Below are positions 54,943 through 64,000 of a stretch of 64,000 nucleotides of DNA, piece by piece. The position numbers and the translations under genes are program-made. Positions within the stretch are counted from its first letter, which is position 1; every line of letters starts with the position of its first letter. The notes below the pieces were generated by a model. The model ran no database searches, had not been told where the DNA came from, and saw only the letters and a list, made by a program, of their open reading frames with translations. Source of the DNA: Orientallactaga sibirica (taxonomy: Eukaryota; Chordata; Mammalia; Rodentia; Dipodidae). The DNA lies in contig JAEOAD010000005.1 in assembly GCA_036365145.1 (NCBI GenBank), positions 1,550,001-1,614,000 on the forward strand, read 5' to 3'.

Positions 54943-55823
54943 ATATTCTTATGCATGTTAAAAAAACAAAATAATCTATGTAAATTTAGAAAGAGACAAT
55001 ATTGAGATTTTGAGACATAAAATCAAGCTTCTCTGGAGGAGCAAAGAATTTCTGTGGATTTAGTTACAGTTTTAAAAGCCTGCTTTTAAGTTCTACGATT
55101 CATCAATTACTGTGTTAGTTTTCAGGAATACAATGATTAATGTTTTATCCTTGCCCTCAAGAGCACCTATTCTTTTGGGCAAAAAAAAAAAAAAAAATGA
55201 CATTAAAATGTAATTACAATTCAATTTCAAGAGGACTACAAAGAAAGGGATCACAGAAAATGAGTTTACTAACTCCAAGACAGTCAAGTAAAGTTTTGTA
55301 CAAATGATAAATTTGTGCCGAGAACGTAAAGCGAAATTGGAGATTTACACATTGAAAATAGCAAGAAAGGTAACCCCAAACAAGTCCATGTCATAGATGT
55401 GTGGCTTGAATAGTGAAGACCTGCGCAGCCCTTCACTGAAGTGGAGGATTTGGGGGCACTCTCTCAAGTCTACAGTCACGGCAGGAATGTGTCTTTTACG
55501 TACCTCACTTATGTTTGATGGGTGTTATTCTTTGTGATTTAGACATGTTTATCTGACAAATCAGCAAATACCTTTTTTTTCATTCTTCAGTTCTAGCTTT
55601 GAGGACTTTTTTCATTTAGGAATTTGTTCATCCCTGCACATCTGTCATGGCTTGCTATTCCTTGCTCTTCAATTGTAAATTACCTTCTTGTAACATCACT
55701 GACATAATGATTATTATGTTCTCTAAAATATCAATTTTCAGTTCTCTATTACTTCCAAATATGTCTTATTTTTCTGCAACTATTTATATAGTATTTTAAG
55801 ATATCTATAAGATATTGTTGATT
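54943..55823. other. unique sequence, nothing recognised
   Basis: 55180-55196 is an A run. No gene or repeat recognised. Confidence 0.5.
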
Positions 55824-55837
55824 AAAATTTTCTATTT

Positions 55838-56040
55838 GGGGGCTGAAGAGATGGCTTAGCAGTTAAAGCACTTGCCTGCAACACCTACAGACCCAGGTTC
55901 AGTTCCCTAGTACCCATGTAAAGCCAGATGCATAACATGCGACTAGAGTTCATTTGCAGTGGCTCTACAGAGACCCTGATGCGCTCGCTTGCTCGCTCTC
56001 TCTCTCTCTCTCTCTCTCCTTGAAATAAATAAATATTTTT
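55838..56040 (+). mobile_element. DIP SINE with target duplication
   Basis: Sense copy, GGGGGCTGAAGAGATGGC head and CT tract at 55999-56018. AAAATTTTCTATTT (55824-55837) and AAAACTTTCTATTT (56041-56054) flank it with one difference. Confidence 0.95.
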
Positions 56041-56054
56041 AAAACTTTCTATTT

Positions 56055-56252
56055 TTATTCTAACTTCCCTTATGGGGGAGGATGAAAGGAAGCAATCTTA
56101 GAAACAGACTTTTCTGTCTCCTCTTGTTCTACGTCTGTCACAAAGTAAGCGTCCATCTGTGGGGGCTCCATAACAGGCAGTGGTTTTAATTCGGTAGGAT
56201 CCAGATGGCCCTTAAAGGGAGGGACCTTTAAGGTCGTCACACCCTCTTCCAA
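56055..56252 (-). other. protein-like open frame, unknown
   Basis: The minus-strand frame ends at a TAA (about 56072-56070) and is followed 10-15 bases later by AATAAA, as in a real 3' end. Its residues (KVPPFKGHLDPTELKPLP and a Glu-rich tail) look coding, but I cannot name a family. It has no in-frame ATG start and an upstream stop at about 56279. It may be the last part of a retrocopy or of an ERV gene. Confidence 0.35.
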
Positions 56253-56279
56253 GCTTATCCCGGCTGACCTGGCCTATCT

Positions 56280-56800
56280 CATCTCGCCAGCCCGCCTCAG
56301 TCATGGGAGTTAGTGCTTGCCCATCCCATCCAATCAGCTCTCCTGTGTGGATTTCCTTCTAAACCCAGGCCAATGGGCTGGGACACCTGGTGTAGGTGTG
56401 TCCCTAGTGACACAAATTCTCCCACACCCCCATCCACGGAAAGGAGGGGGGACATTTTTTCTCTCCCTCTCCCGAACTGGTACCAATATTTTCTGGGGTT
56501 TTGGATGGGTAAGAGATCGCTCCCACCCGGCATGGTTGCCAGAGTGGGAAGGGACACTTTATCTTTTATTACTGTCTTCACTTTTAATCTTTTTGGAAGT
56601 GCACGTTTTTTTTAAAAAAAAAAAAAAAAAAAAAAACCTTTTTATCCTTCTAAGATCCATGTTCATTTACATGGGCTTTCTGGGCTCCACGTGGTGTATC
56701 TCTTTTCTCCCCATTCTACCTTCCCTTCCCGATACCTCCCAAGGCTTCTCCCTTCCCCACATCTTTGAAAGATCTGAATAAAATGTGGTACTTTAAAAAT
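56280..56800 (+). mobile_element. possible retroviral-type LTR
   Basis: Two CCAAT-type words (CATCCAATCAGCTCTC, AGGCCAATGGGCTGG), C/T-rich middle, a long A run at 56609-56635, and AATAAAATGTGG at 56778. The layout suits an LTR, but no terminal repeats or target duplication can be fixed. Confidence 0.35.
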
Positions 56801-57160
56801 AATTTTCTTAAATTTTGAATTGCCAATTCTTTGGTTAGTTTGCAGATATGAACTCAGTGCTTGTGGTTCCAGAAAGCATCCCAGAATCCCAATTCCCATT
56901 GTCACACACACAAGGCCTGTCCAAATTTTCAAGGCAACAAAATCATAGATAAAATAAAATGGTCAATTAGAGCCATTACATTTGGGGTAGTTTGTTTTGT
57001 AATAATAGGTAGACATAGAGCAATTAATTTCTAAAAAGTTTTTTGTGTTGGATAAATAAAAGAGGGACATATATCAGGCTTCTGTGATCCCCTCACACCA
57101 GTCAGCCACTCATTTGCACTGTGTCTGAAAAAAAAAAAAAAAAAACCTGATTCCATTATT
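56801..57160. other. unique sequence, A run at the right end
   Basis: Nothing recognised. The poly(A) at 57127-57145 marks the tail of something plus-strand that I cannot identify, or a simple run. Confidence 0.4.
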
Positions 57161-57164
57161 TGCA

Positions 57165-57817
57165 AGAGTTCTCAGGTCACTCATGTATAGAATCATGTCC
57201 TCTGCGAATAGGGCTAACTTAACTTCTTCCTTTCCGATGTGTTTCCCTTTGATTTCTTTCTCCTGTCTTACTGCTTGAGCTAGGACTTCCAGTACTATGT
57301 TGAAGAGCAGAGGAGAGAGTGGACACCCCTGCCTTGTTCCTGATCTCAATGGGAATTCCCTCAGACTCTCCCCAGTAAGAATTACTTGGGCTTTAGGAGT
57401 TTTATATATAGCCTTTATTATGTTGAGTTATAAACCATCCATACCGATTCTCTCCATTGTTTTGATCTTGAAGTGATGTTGTATTTTGTCAAAGGCCTTT
57501 TCTGCATCTATCGAAATGATCATGTGGTTTTTGTGTTTAAGCTTATTTATGTGATATATTACATTGACAGATTTCTGAATGTTGAATCACCCCTGCATTT
57601 CTGGGATAAAGCCTACTTGATCACGGTGGATAATATTTTGATGTACTGTTGAATTAGGTTTGCAAGGATTTTGTTCAGGATCTTTGCATCTAAGTTCATG
57701 AGGGAAATAGGACTATAATTTTCTTGTGACATCTCTGACTGGTTTTGGCAGAAACTAGCTTCATAGAAGGAGAATTTTTCTAGTTTGTTTTCGTTATGAG
57801 TGTATTCTCTTTCAAAA
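57165..57817 (-). mobile_element. LINE-1 fragment, reverse transcriptase region
   Basis: Encodes the central part of L1 ORF2 on the minus strand. [20 protein letters not shown] lies near 57700, [18 protein letters not shown] near 57325, and the catalytic F-A-D-D box has become FAEDM at about 57210. Stops and a frameshift separate the pieces. Neither an L1 3' end nor a tail is present. The altered catalytic aspartate and stops mean that it cannot act. Confidence 0.9.
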
Positions 57818-57829
57818 CCTATTATTGGG

Positions 57830-57952
57830 CCAGGCGTGGTGCTGCATGCCTTTAATCCCAGCAAGGCCATCCTGAGACTACATAGTGAATTCCAGGTCAG
57901 CCTGAGATAGAGCAAGACCCTACCTCAGGAAACCAATAAAAAAAAAAAAAAC
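57830..57952 (+). mobile_element. B1 SINE, internally deleted, with target duplication
   Basis: GGGCCAGGCGTGGTGCTGCA start, then a deletion of about 30 bp after CCCAGCA, then CAAGGCCATCCTGAGACTAC and an A tail. AAAACCTATTATT precedes and follows it (about 57816-57828 and 57953-57966). Confidence 0.95.
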
Positions 57953-57966
57953 CTAAAACCTATTAT

Positions 57967-58826
57967 TAATGAATGTTACTGAAATCTAACCTCATCATTT
58001 TCAATTAGATTTTTAAATTAATTTGTGGAAAATATTATGCAGAAAAATTTAAGGTGTTTATAACTTCTCTTTGCCTTTCATCCTTAAATAATCAGAATTT
58101 CCTTTGTTTTTTGCTGAACAGTCACAAGGCATTTTTGTTTGTTTTTGTTGAATGAGGCCAAAGGGACAGATACAGTCTTCACAGAGGTGGAGGAAGTGAA
58201 CGGATGGATCTGCACAAGGAAATGAAAACTGCTGCCTAACCTCTGTCTGTCCTTTTGTCTGCTGTCAAGATATCAATCCATAAACCTGTAAATTGTATCA
58301 CAAATGCTTACAGATGCTACAAATAATTAAAAGTGGCTGCTACAATAAGCACAATTTTGAAAATTCACATTTCATTCTATAAACACACAAATATGTATCA
58401 TCAGAATATGGTGTTATTTCTAAAGATAACAAGAGTATTGTTCAACTTCCTAAACTAAGAAAAATGCGTGAGGAAAATAGAATAATTGCAGTCATATATC
58501 TATTAAAGTCTCTAAAACATAAAGTACAACACACCAAAATTTCAAGAAACTGAGTGTCAGACTTAAACATTTATATTGACAAAATGAAAATAACATGAGT
58601 GGGAAATACTTGATTTCAAAATGTAATCAATATTTATCAAATAATAATTATTTCTATGTGACAATAGATTTGTACATACTTCATGTTATCTTTATATTCT
58701 TATGAGCACCAATAAATAATTATTCATACTGACATCATCATTTTCTGTTTTAAAGTATGCAAAGCATTGTAGAATTATAATGCTTTTATCAGGTATGCAA
58801 ATTTCAATTAATAACATATCAGTTGA
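57967..58826. other. unique AT-rich DNA, nothing recognised
   Basis: About 860 bp with no nameable repeat. ATTA/TAAT-type words are frequent. An old enhancer is possible but unproven. Confidence 0.5.
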
Positions 58827-59046
58827 GGGTCTAGAGAGATGGCTTAGCAGTTAAGACGTTTGCCTACAAAGCCAAAGGATCTCAGTTCAATTCCCCAGGA
58901 CCCACGTAAGCCAGATGCACAAGGTGGCACATGTGTCTGGAGTTCATTTGTAGTGGCTGGAGGCCCTGCTGCACCTATTCTTTCTCTCTCTCTGTCTCCC
59001 TCTTTTCCTCTCTCACTCTCTCAAACAAGTAAATTAATTAAAATTC
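58827..59046 (+). mobile_element. DIP SINE
   Basis: Sense copy: GTCTAGAGAGATGGCTTAGC, B-box-like AGTTCAATTCCCC, CT tract and an AAGTAAATTAATT tail. ATCAGTTG on both sides may be the core of a target duplication. Confidence 0.94.
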
Positions 59047-60570
59047 TAAAAATAGGACATCAGTTGTATTCTATTAATAATTCAAATTTTTTATTTTACA
59101 AAAGTGAATATAAATTTAGTGAGGTAATGCAGAATATTCTGCCTGTTTCTACAAAATATCCACACTGTGATCACTTTAAATAGTAAAAACTCCTTAAGAG
59201 TTTCTCTGGACACCTGATGGAACATCCATTCATGAAGAAGGGCAATTCTGATGCACTGAGTATCCTGGGAAATAAGCAGTAGTGACATTTTATCTGGTTT
59301 TGTAGTTTCTTTTCCTTTACATTTTCGCTATCATTAGGCATAAATTCAACAGACAGCCAGGTTGATAAATTTTGTTTTGAAAGCTAGAAAGCAACTAAAG
59401 AAAAATTATTGATCATACCTTGGAGACAAAGTAGAAAAGAGACGCTTTGTATCATCCATTTTATAGGTCATGAGTTCTATCATCTACATCATTCTGTCCA
59501 TAGAGAAGGCAGGACAAATTAAATCAGAATTTAAAGCTAAAATCTGACATAATCTGTCTGAGTACATAAAACCTCAAACTTCCATCATGCCAAATATACC
59601 ATCTTAACTAATTTGTTTCTTTATCATTTTTCTTTGGTATTTGTTCTGTGACAAACCAAGAATCAACATTGATTTCCTTGGAGAGTTTAATTTTCATCCA
59701 GTGTCTTTCAGAAAGCTTTCCTGACAGAAATAAAAATCATAATGTACAATCATCCTGTTTAAAAATCATCTGTAAATATCAAATGGCTTACCTGCATACA
59801 AATTAAAGTGCTGGAAAAAACCTCAGTGACTTCCATATCAATATAGTCCACATACTGACAGAGAAATCTAGCAGTCCGAGAACACTCTCAATTACATGCC
59901 TCTGATAAATACACAGGGCACAATAAACTTTTCACTTCATTAAGGAATGAGGACTTACCATAGAATCTATCTTTATAAGCAGAAAATGTAATCGTTTTGT
60001 TTTATTTCTGTGACTACAGAAAAATTTTCAAGTTATCTTTCAGATAAAAGTGTTCAGTCTCGGTTCCAAATTCTTCCAAGTAGCAGGAAACCCATTTTAG
60101 AGACTCCTCGTGGACAACTCTATGCCATGACATTATAGATGAGCTAACCCTGAACCCTGGCCAGAGGGGCAGAGGCTAACACTTCCGAGTTGTTAAGGGC
60201 TTCTCGGAGATATTTTTGGAGCCATTTTACTTACATAGTGTGGAGAGGATATTCTTCATTTGAGAAAACAGGAAATCCACAATTCTCATCATTCAACTGA
60301 CAACTGAGTATCATTTCCTTTAGAAAGTGGAATTCTCCAACCCACTGACAAACTATAACTTTTGCTTATGCAAGTATAATTTACTTATGGTGGAAATAGG
60401 AATATTGGAATATTTAAATTTTAGTAATAAATCTTTCATATTTTCTGGGACAGTAGGGGAAATTTCTAAAAAGTTCTGTACCTCAATATACCTAAAATAT
60501 TCCCAAATACTCTTATGATGGTTAAATTGCCAGCCAACACTCAGTGCAATTTAAACACATTCTATTTACA
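59047..60570. other. unique sequence, nothing recognised
   Basis: About 1.5 kb free of repeats I can name, the longest such stretch in the right half. Composition is even. No frame of interest. Confidence 0.5.
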
Positions 60571-60571
60571 A

Positions 60572-60612
60572 ACATACATACATACATACATACATACATA
60601 CATACATACATA
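60572..60612 (+). repeat. (CATA)n microsatellite
   Basis: About ten perfect CATA units, then CACACGTGCATGTGC. Confidence 0.97.
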
Positions 60613-61916
60613 CACACGTGCATGTGCACACAGACATCCAGTCATCCAGGAGATGCTAATTCTAAACTACTTTCCTCTCATATCACCCTCTGTCCTTCAT
60701 CTCCTCTTGCCCTAACACAGTCTGCTAGACTCAAGCACAATTCTTTTCAGTAACTTCTTGCTTATTGATAGGCACCAAGATAGATTTTATGACACCGTTC
60801 TTAGAAATAGATTTTCAGTCCTGGTCCCATCAAGAACTCACCTTTCACCTTCACCTCCTTTCCTTCCTCTAATACCCTTGTATGCAGTATGCTCTGTGCT
60901 GGGCTAAGAATTGAAAGTAGAAGCCCAGGTCACATCATTTGCAAACATCTTGTTTCCTATTTCCACACTTCCTTTTCGTAAAATGATATTGTGTGAGTTT
61001 GCTCACATTTATATTCCTCTAAGCAGCCTTCCCTTCTAGAAGGCATGTTTTCCAAAATCCAATATCCTGTCTACAATCGACTTAAGAATGCATACTGCTG
61101 GGTAACATCATCTCCAAATGCTATGGATTCTAACACTGTCTGGTGGGCCACAGGAACATTTATCACAATACTTTTGGCTTCTTTTCCTGCATACAATGCT
61201 TCTCTATCTTGGAAAATTATGTGAAGCTATATAAATGAACAATAATAGAATCTAGCTCACTGAATCTTTCCTAATTCTAACTACTCCAGAATGTATAAAG
61301 TCAACTAGGTTAGAGTAGAAAGGTCAATATTGTTTTTTTTTTCCTTTTTATTTAATTGCTCTTTGTTTCCTAACTTCTCAAAGTTAAGAATTATACCCAT
61401 AATTTAATTAAATGAAAGACAATTGTCACTCTGTTTATACCTACAATTGAAACATTAGAAACCATATCATTCACAATGATTAGATTAACCAATAGTATTT
61501 TATTTTTTACCTAAGCCTAGGAATTTTTCTTAACTTTGTATTTGTATCATGATTGTATAGGATGTGCATGGTAAATTATCCAAAAGTATATGGGATTGAC
61601 CAAAACTATACTCCAAAAAAATTAGATGTATAATAATCAACATTTGAGGGGGGGGGTCAAACAAAAGTAAGAGCTAACAGAGAACAATATGAAACCAGAT
61701 GATCCCCTGTGCATTCATAGACCGGATCTTAGACAATTGTAATTATGTCTTCAACATACAAGGCACAATATTCTCATCACTGGAACAGAGTAACCATGTT
61801 CAACTAGGATAGTTTTGAGGGAGAACAAGCATATCATTGTGATAAGTGTGTGAAGTGGTGCATGTGTTAATAAGCTGGATTTCACCAATGTGTATGCACT
61901 ACAAAATATCAGCATG
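60613..61916. other. unique sequence, nothing recognised
   Basis: A G run lies at 61649-61656. No repeat or exon. The frame at 61751-61933 (-) has no motif. Confidence 0.5.
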
Positions 61917-62095
61917 AGCTGGAGTGTTGGCATAGGTCCTTAATCCCAGCACTTTGGAGGTAAAGGTAGGAGGATCACTATGATTTTAAGGCCACCCTGG
62001 GAGTACACAGTGAATTCTAGGTCAGCTTGGGCTATATTGAGACACTACTTCAAAAATAATAATAATAATAAAGTTAGATAGATAAATAAATAAAT
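61917..62095 (+). mobile_element. B1 SINE, older
   Basis: GAGCTGGAGTGTTGGCATAG to TTGAGACACTACTTCAAAAA, with an (AAT)n/(AGAT) tail at 62055-62094. Confidence 0.86.
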
Positions 62096-62096
62096 A

Positions 62097-62230
62097 TCTG
62101 ACTCTGAGGGCCCCCAAACAATATGGGATGGTGCTAAGTCTCTTGGGTATTCACCAGAACTAGATAGATAGTAAGATCCTATTGCTGAAGATACCACATG
62201 CTTTGGTTATTTTTCCTTACATGGAATTAA
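62097..62230 (+). mobile_element. LINE-1 non-coding fragment
   Basis: CAGAACTAGATAGATAGTAA and GAAGATACCACATGCTTTGG match the start of the L1 3' region at 13.13 kb. Confidence 0.55.
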
Positions 62231-62389
62231 AATTCCAGTATGTATATTTACCACGTCTTTCATCTAAACATATGTTGATAATCAGCTAGACCAACTCCAT
62301 TTCATAGATATTATGTACATGGCAGTAATAGATAGGGATGTAAAATATATCTGTGGTATATTTTCACTTGTAATCCTGTAACTGTATAC
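62231..62389. other. unassigned
   Basis: Short AT-rich spacer, possibly eroded L1. Confidence 0.35.
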
Positions 62390-62655
62390 ACAGGAGCAGT
62401 AATACTGGGTCATATGGTAGTTTTATTTAGGGGTGCATTTCCATTCCAACTTCTGTAGTAAGTACCTCGGCTTGCATTCCCGTAGCTGTGAATGATAGTC
62501 TCTTTTCACACATATATTCATGTAGTGTCCTTTGTTTTCCTGATGCTAGCAATTCTGACTGCCTGGCATGAAATGGAAACTCGGTGCCGTTTTAAGTTGC
62601 CGTTCCCATATGGCTGTGGATGCTTCATACTTTTTTCAAATATTTATTAGCCAAA
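62390..62655 (-). mobile_element. old LINE-1 fragment, antisense
   Basis: TACTGGGTCATATGGTAGTT, TTCCATTCCAACTTCTGTAG and TCTGACTGCCTGGCATGAAA are reverse-complement L1 ORF2 3' landmarks. Confidence 0.7.
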
Positions 62656-62689
62656 TACTAGAATATTACCTATTTTAGTTTTGTAGCTC

Positions 62690-63398
62690 ATTTATGAGTG
62701 ACTTCCTTTTTTGGTATTTAATTATTTAATTTTATTTTGGGCACATTCATACAAGAATACAATACATTATTATCCCACTCTCCCTAATTGCCCTCTCTCT
62801 TCCCTCTTTCCCTCCAAACAAACCCCTTGTTGTTATCATGAGACCTTCATCCTACTTCCAAGCATTCTTTTTGTTCTTATTTGTTTGAGCCACAGAGTTA
62901 AAGTGAGCTCATTTGCATGATCATGGAGGGGAAGGTATTTATTGGAGAATGGGCAACTCACCATAGTTACACCATTAATGGACATGATTCCTCTCGCAAC
63001 AATTGCTAGTTGCCACTATTTATTCTGGGAGATATGGAGTAACTCTGACTTCTCCTTTGTCTACGATGAGACAGTGACAGGGTCAGAAAACCAGATCTGC
63101 TGTGAGCTCACGAGATTAGCCCACTTGTCATACCTTGAAGACAGCACTCCTCCGCAGCCCACTTCCCATGTCCTTGTTCTTGCATTCTTTCTGCCCACTC
63201 TTCCTTGAAGTCTCTTGAGCATTGGAGGGTGTGGTTTGTATGTCACTTTTAGGGCTGAGAACACATTAATAGCTTATTCTTGAGAGTTTTGCCAACTATG
63301 CATCTCTGTTTTAACCACCGGTCACACTCCTGTGTTTGAGGCTGCAGACAGTATCAATTCATAAGAACAAACAGATATTTAGAAGGAAGTTTGACATG
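62690..63398 (-). mobile_element. LINE-1 3' region, antisense, left part
   Basis: Reverse complement of the rodent L1 non-coding 3' region: GGGCACATTCATACAAGAAT, GGTATTTATTGGAGAATGGG, GTCACTTTTAGGGCTGAGAA and TTTAGAAGGAAGTTTGACAT in order. Same family as the sense copy at 13.1-14.1 kb. Confidence 0.75.
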
Positions 63399-63403
63399 CT
63401 GTC

Positions 63404-63771
63404 TGTAGCAGACAGCTTCAGGTTCTCTGAGATGAACTTCCAGACCAGGCACAGTTATGGAGGAAGGCGCATTATTTATTGAAGCTTCCAGATCCAGGGG
63501 AAGTTCCATAATGGCAGAAGAAGCTGGCCTGCCTTCACAAATCCAAGCAAGAGAAGAGAAAAGCCCCCAGCCACACAGCACACAGAGCAAAGCACACTCC
63601 AGGAACTCCCATTAGGCACACTCTGCATATCTTTACAATGGAATCTCAAACCCACCACCACACCTTAAGATCCGCCCCAGTGACATGGCCTCTAGCAAGG
63701 TGACTACAGATGCAAACTATAAACTAAGAAAACACTGAATATATTGGGGGACATATATTCAAACTACCACA
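63404..63771 (-). mobile_element. MaLR LTR, complete, nested in L1
   Basis: Solo LTR of 368 bp on the minus strand, TG...CA, with CTGTC at both sides (63399-63403 and 63772-63776). It has AATAAATAATGCGCC near its 3' end on the minus strand. It is the sister of the LTR at 43.4 kb. It lies inside the L1 3' region, so it is the younger insertion. Confidence 0.95.
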
Positions 63772-63776
63772 CTGTC

Positions 63777-64000
63777 CTATTAACATGACCACAATATTGG
63801 GGTTCTCAATTGGGTCTAAGTCCTTAGCCACAAAGTTTTGGCCAGATTGGTAGTGCCAGATATGATTCCCTTACTGAGGATCAAACTGAAACTGGTCACT
63901 CTCATAACTTTCATGCCACTGTTGCTTTCTGGATGAATCTTGACCTGCAGGTTAGTTGTAAAGGACACAGCACAGGGTCCATATCTAGGCAGGATTACTC
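63777..64000 (-). mobile_element. LINE-1 3' region, antisense, right part
   Basis: Resumes the L1 order after the LTR (GGGGTTCTCAATTGGGTCTA, GTTTTGGCCAGATTGGTAGT, CATAACTTTCATGCCACTGT) and runs off the window. Confidence 0.72.

Noticed and set aside
56317..56781. 154-codon frame on the plus strand containing a Lys run
   Set aside because: It reads through a poly(A) run and LTR-like DNA. Overlapping frames on both strands are equally open and no motif is present.
57110..57349. Reverse-transcriptase-like frame that could suggest an active element
   Set aside because: It is a short L1 ORF2 fragment with a changed catalytic box, stops, and no ends.

Overview
This window reads as mammalian nuclear DNA from a rodent, most likely a jerboa or another dipodoid. 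It is AT-rich and has no CpG island. I find no intact protein-coding gene and no convincing host exon. It looks like an intergenic or deep intronic stretch whose recognisable content is mostly retrotransposons. The species call rests on the commonest repeat, a tRNA-derived SINE. It has a head reading like GGCTGGAGAGATGGCTTAG, a CT-rich tail region and an AAATAAATAAA end. I recall this as the DIP element of dipodoids, a relative of murine B2. Beside it are B1 (7SL-derived), B4 (ID-B1 hybrid), one ID-like copy, a MIR, several classes of L1, and LTRs of the MaLR and ERVL groups.

The one recognisable host-gene relic is a processed pseudogene of the homeobox gene HESX1 on the minus strand at about 6.33-6.9 kb. 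It has the start codon, N-terminal, linker, homeodomain and C-terminal segments in order without introns. Several frame changes and a stop at homeodomain position 50 disable it.

Layout: 0-4.5 kb is unique AT-rich DNA with two antisense DIP copies. 4.5-6.1 kb is a truncated L1 followed by a MaLR LTR whose first 75 bp are repeated in tandem. 6.3-6.9 kb is the HESX1 pseudogene. 10-12.5 kb is SINE-rich. 13.1-15.9 kb holds two L1 3' regions, a B4 and a DIP inserted into another DIP. 16.2-16.8 kb is an old antisense L1. 20.6-24.7 kb is a dense SINE cluster, including three SINEs stacked in one target, a GAA/GGA tract and an L1 3' region split by a B1. 30.5-31.8 kb is an old antisense L1 split by two DIPs. 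33.0-33.5 kb is a complete solo ERVL LTR with a 5-bp target duplication. 35.6-38.6 kb holds MaLR LTRs and an old repeat split by one of them. 42-45 kb holds three LTRs, one with a perfect 5-bp target duplication. 46.7-51.1 kb and 56.3-56.8 kb hold three uncertain retroviral-type LTR candidates. 57.2-57.8 kb is an L1 reverse-transcriptase fragment. 62.4-64.0 kb is antisense L1 interrupted by a MaLR LTR with a perfect target duplication, and it runs off the end of the window.

Nothing here forms a pathway or operon. What the sequence records is the order of insertions, read from nesting and target-site duplications. I did not find an undescribed molecular system. The most useful leads are the HESX1 retrocopy, the tandemly amplified LTR start, the repeated use of one target site by three SINEs, and CTCF-like motifs in DIP copies and in one unique stretch.
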